Source of the DNA: Dokdonella sp.
GTDB lineage: Bacteria; Pseudomonadota; Gammaproteobacteria; Xanthomonadales; Rhodanobacteraceae
DNA: 6,395 bases
Assembly: GCA_030150315.1 (NCBI GenBank)
Contig: JASLGB010000164.1
Span: forward strand, 1-6,395
Reading direction: 5' to 3'
Both the position numbers and the translations under genes were made by a program. Below the pieces are notes generated by a model, which was not told the DNA's origin, ran no database searches, and saw only the letters and a list, made by a program, of their open reading frames with translations. Below, piece by piece: positions 4,813 to 6,395 of the stretch (position 1 is its first letter; every line of letters begins with the position of its first letter).

Positions 4813-6395
4813 ATGTCTTTCGTTCCTGGACAACGCTGGATCTCCAACGCCGAACCCGAACTCGGCCTCGGTACCGTGGTACGCCTCGACGGGCGCACGG
4901 TACAAGTCCTGTTCGCCACCGCCGGCGTGCTGCGCCTTTACGCCATCCACGCCGCGCCGCTGGCGCGCGCCGAATTCCGCGTCGGCCAGAAGATCTCGGG
5001 ACAAAAGCGCAACTTCGTCGTCGAGCGCGTCAGCACCGTCGATGGGCTGATCCGCTATCACGGCGCCGACATCGAATTGTCGGAAGCCGAACTCGACGAT
5101 GCACAACCGATTTCGCGCGCCGACGAGCGACTGCTGTCGACCCGCATGGACGCGCCTGACCGCTTCGACTTCCGCCAGCAGGCCCTGTCGCGCCGCGCCG
5201 AAGCCATGCGATCGCCTGCGTTCGGACTGGCCGGCGCGCGCGTCGACCTGATTCCGCACCAGTTGCGCGTGGCCGAGATCGTCGCGCAGCGCCAGCCGCC
5301 GCGCGCCCTGCTCGCCGATGAAGTCGGCCTCGGAAAGACCATCGAGGCCGGCATGATCCTCGCGCGCCTGCTCGCCACCGGGCGCGTGTCGCGGGCGCTG
5401 GTGCTGGCACCCGGCAGCCTTGCCAGCCAATGGCTGATCGAGCTGCTTCGCCGCTTCAATCTGTCGTTCGCGCTGTTCGACGAGGAGCGCTGCGAATCGA
5501 TCGAACTGTCCGACCCGACTTCCAATCCGTTCGAGGACGAGCAGTGTGTGCTCGCCGACATCGGCTGGCTGGCCGCAGCGCCCAAGCGCGCGGCGCAGAT
5601 CGCCGAAGCCGGCTGGGACCTGGTCGTGGTCGACGAAGCACACCACCTCGAATGGACGGCGGAAGCGGCCAGCCCGTCGTACACGCTGGTGGAAAAACTC
5701 GCCGCCACCTCGCCCGGCCTGATCCTGCTCACCGCCACACCGCAGCAGCTCGGTCGCAGCGGCCATTTCGCGCGCCTGCGCCTGCTCGATCCGGCGCGCT
5801 ATGTCGATCTGGACGCCTTCACTGCCGAATCCGACGGCTATGTGCGCCTGTCGGCGATTGCCGCGCAGCTGCTCGACGCGCAAGCGCTCTCGCCCGCCGA
5901 ACACGCGGAACTGGAATCGCGCTTTGCCGGCGACAACGATGCGCTCGGCCGGCTTGCCGATTACGAAGCCGACCGCGCCGCGAACGCGAGCGCCCTGCTC
6001 GATGCGCTGATCGATCGCCACGGCACCGGCCGGGTGATGTTCCGCAACCGCCGCGCGCAGATCGGCGGCTTCCCGCGGCGCATCGGCCATGTCGGGACGC
6101 TCGACGGCAGCACGCTGGACGACGCGCAGCGGCAGGCGCTGCTGGCCGAATTCCACGCCGATGCCCAGTCGCGCGCGCCGGTGGTCGAACTCGACTACGG
6201 CACCGACCCGCGTCTGGCGTGGCTGCTCGATCTCATCGAAAAGCTGGCCGGCGAAAAGCTGCTGCTGATCTGCCGCACGCAGGCCAAGGTGCTCGCTTTG
6301 GAAGAGGCACTGCGCACCAGGAGCGGCGTCAAGCTCGCGCGCTTCCACGAAGGCATGACGATCCTTCAGCGCGACCGCAACGCGGCGTTCTTCGC
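4813..6395 (+). CDS. rapA: RNA polymerase-associated ATPase RapA/HepA (N-terminal half, cut by window edge)
   Basis: RapA is a Swi2/Snf2-family ATPase that binds RNA polymerase and helps recycle it after transcription. The window holds 527 codons; E. coli RapA has 968 residues. The N-terminal segment starts FVPGQRWISNAEPELGLGTV (3-22), nearly identical in pattern to E. coli and marking ATG 4813 as the start, although no Shine-Dalgarno precedes it. The tandem Tudor-like N-terminal domain spans roughly residues 1-105. The first RecA-like lobe has LIPHQL (146-151), motif I ADEVGLGKTIEAG (168-180, with catalytic Lys175), RRFNLSFALFDEER (213-226), the DEAH box VVVDEAHHL (271-279) and motif III LTATP (306-310). 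DRHGTGRVMFRNRR (401-414) and the beginning of lobe 2, LLLICRTQAKVL and FHEGM, follow. All visible catalytic motifs are intact. The stretch between FPRR (420-423) and DPRL (465-468) is shorter than in E. coli. It is on the same strand as potFGHI, 91 bases downstream, and probably transcribed separately. Confidence 0.96.
   Translation, partial: MSFVPGQRWISNAEPELGLGTVVRLDGRTVQVLFATAGVLRLYAIHAAPLARAEFRVGQKISGQKRNFVVERVSTVDGLIRYHGADIELSEAELDDAQPISRADERLLSTRMDAPDRFDFRQQALSRRAEAMRSPAFGLAGARVDLIPHQLRVAEIVAQRQPPRALLADEVGLGKTIEAGMILARLLATGRVSRALVLAPGSLASQWLIELLRRFNLSFALFDEERCESIELSDPTSNPFEDEQCVLADIGWLAAAPKRAAQIAEAGWDLVVVDEAHHLEWTAEAASPSYTLVEKLAATSPGLILLTATPQQLGRSGHFARLRLLDPARYVDLDAFTAESDGYVRLSAIAAQLLDAQALSPAEHAELESRFAGDNDALGRLADYEADRAANASALLDALIDRHGTGRVMFRNRRAQIGGFPRRIGHVGTLDGSTLDDAQRQALLAEFHADAQSRAPVVELDYGTDPRLAWLLDLIEKLAGEKLLLICRTQAKVLALEEALRTRSGVKLARFHEGMTILQRDRNAAFF

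Noticed and set aside
733..4919. Other long minus-strand open frames (733-1899, 1736-2872, 2872-3882, 3537-4919) opposite the pot genes
   Set aside because: Each lies antisense to a confidently identified Pot protein, has biased composition without domains or membrane segments, and lacks a sensible operon arrangement.
4687..6348. Very long open frame (553 residues) on the minus strand opposite rapA
   Set aside because: The plus frame is unmistakably RapA with all ATPase motifs. Long antisense frames are expected where GC-biased third positions suppress stop codons. The translation is low-complexity and Arg/Ala/Gln-rich with no recognisable domain.
1..6395. Search for mobile elements, CRISPR repeats, tRNA/rRNA, toxin-antitoxin or defence genes
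   Set aside because: No repeated units, transposase-like proteins, cloverleaf sequences or small gene pairs were seen. Coding is continuous, conserved and uniform in composition, as in core chromosome.

Overview
The window is about two-thirds G+C with dense, strongly third-position-GC-biased coding. All recognisable proteins are of gammaproteobacterial type (PotFGHI, RapA, TorF-family porin). The combination fits a GC-rich gammaproteobacterium, possibly of the Xanthomonadales/Lysobacterales. That lineage is an inference from composition and remembered family resemblance, not from a search.

Layout. Bases 1-410 (minus strand) carry the N-terminal part of a TorF-family putative outer-membrane porin, cut off by the left window edge. 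Bases 411-588 are a divergent intergenic region with a candidate promoter in each direction and a short perfect inverted repeat. Bases 589-4721 (plus strand) hold a complete four-gene polyamine ABC transporter operon in the order of E. coli potFGHI: substrate-binding lipoprotein PotF, ATPase PotG, permeases PotH and PotI. potF and potG are 43 bases apart. potG/potH and potH/potI each overlap by 4 bases (GTGA and ATGA), which suggests translational coupling. Bases 4722-4812 are a short intergenic region with nested inverted repeats and a GATAAT box. From 4813 to the right edge runs the N-terminal half of rapA, a Swi2/Snf2-type ATPase that recycles RNA polymerase.

How the genes work together: PotF, anchored to a membrane by a lipid, should capture putrescine or a related polyamine in the periplasm and deliver it to the PotH-PotI channel, powered by a PotG dimer. 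The divergent porin could supply outer-membrane passage for the same substrate, but only the shared upstream region suggests this. RapA is a housekeeping transcription factor with no evident functional link.

The window is mostly conserved chromosome. I saw no CRISPR array, mobile element, tRNA, rRNA, toxin-antitoxin pair or defence module, and nothing I would call an undescribed system. The points worth a second look are the lipoprotein form of PotF, its altered ligand pocket, the divergent porin pairing, and the rapA leader, which lacks a Shine-Dalgarno sequence.
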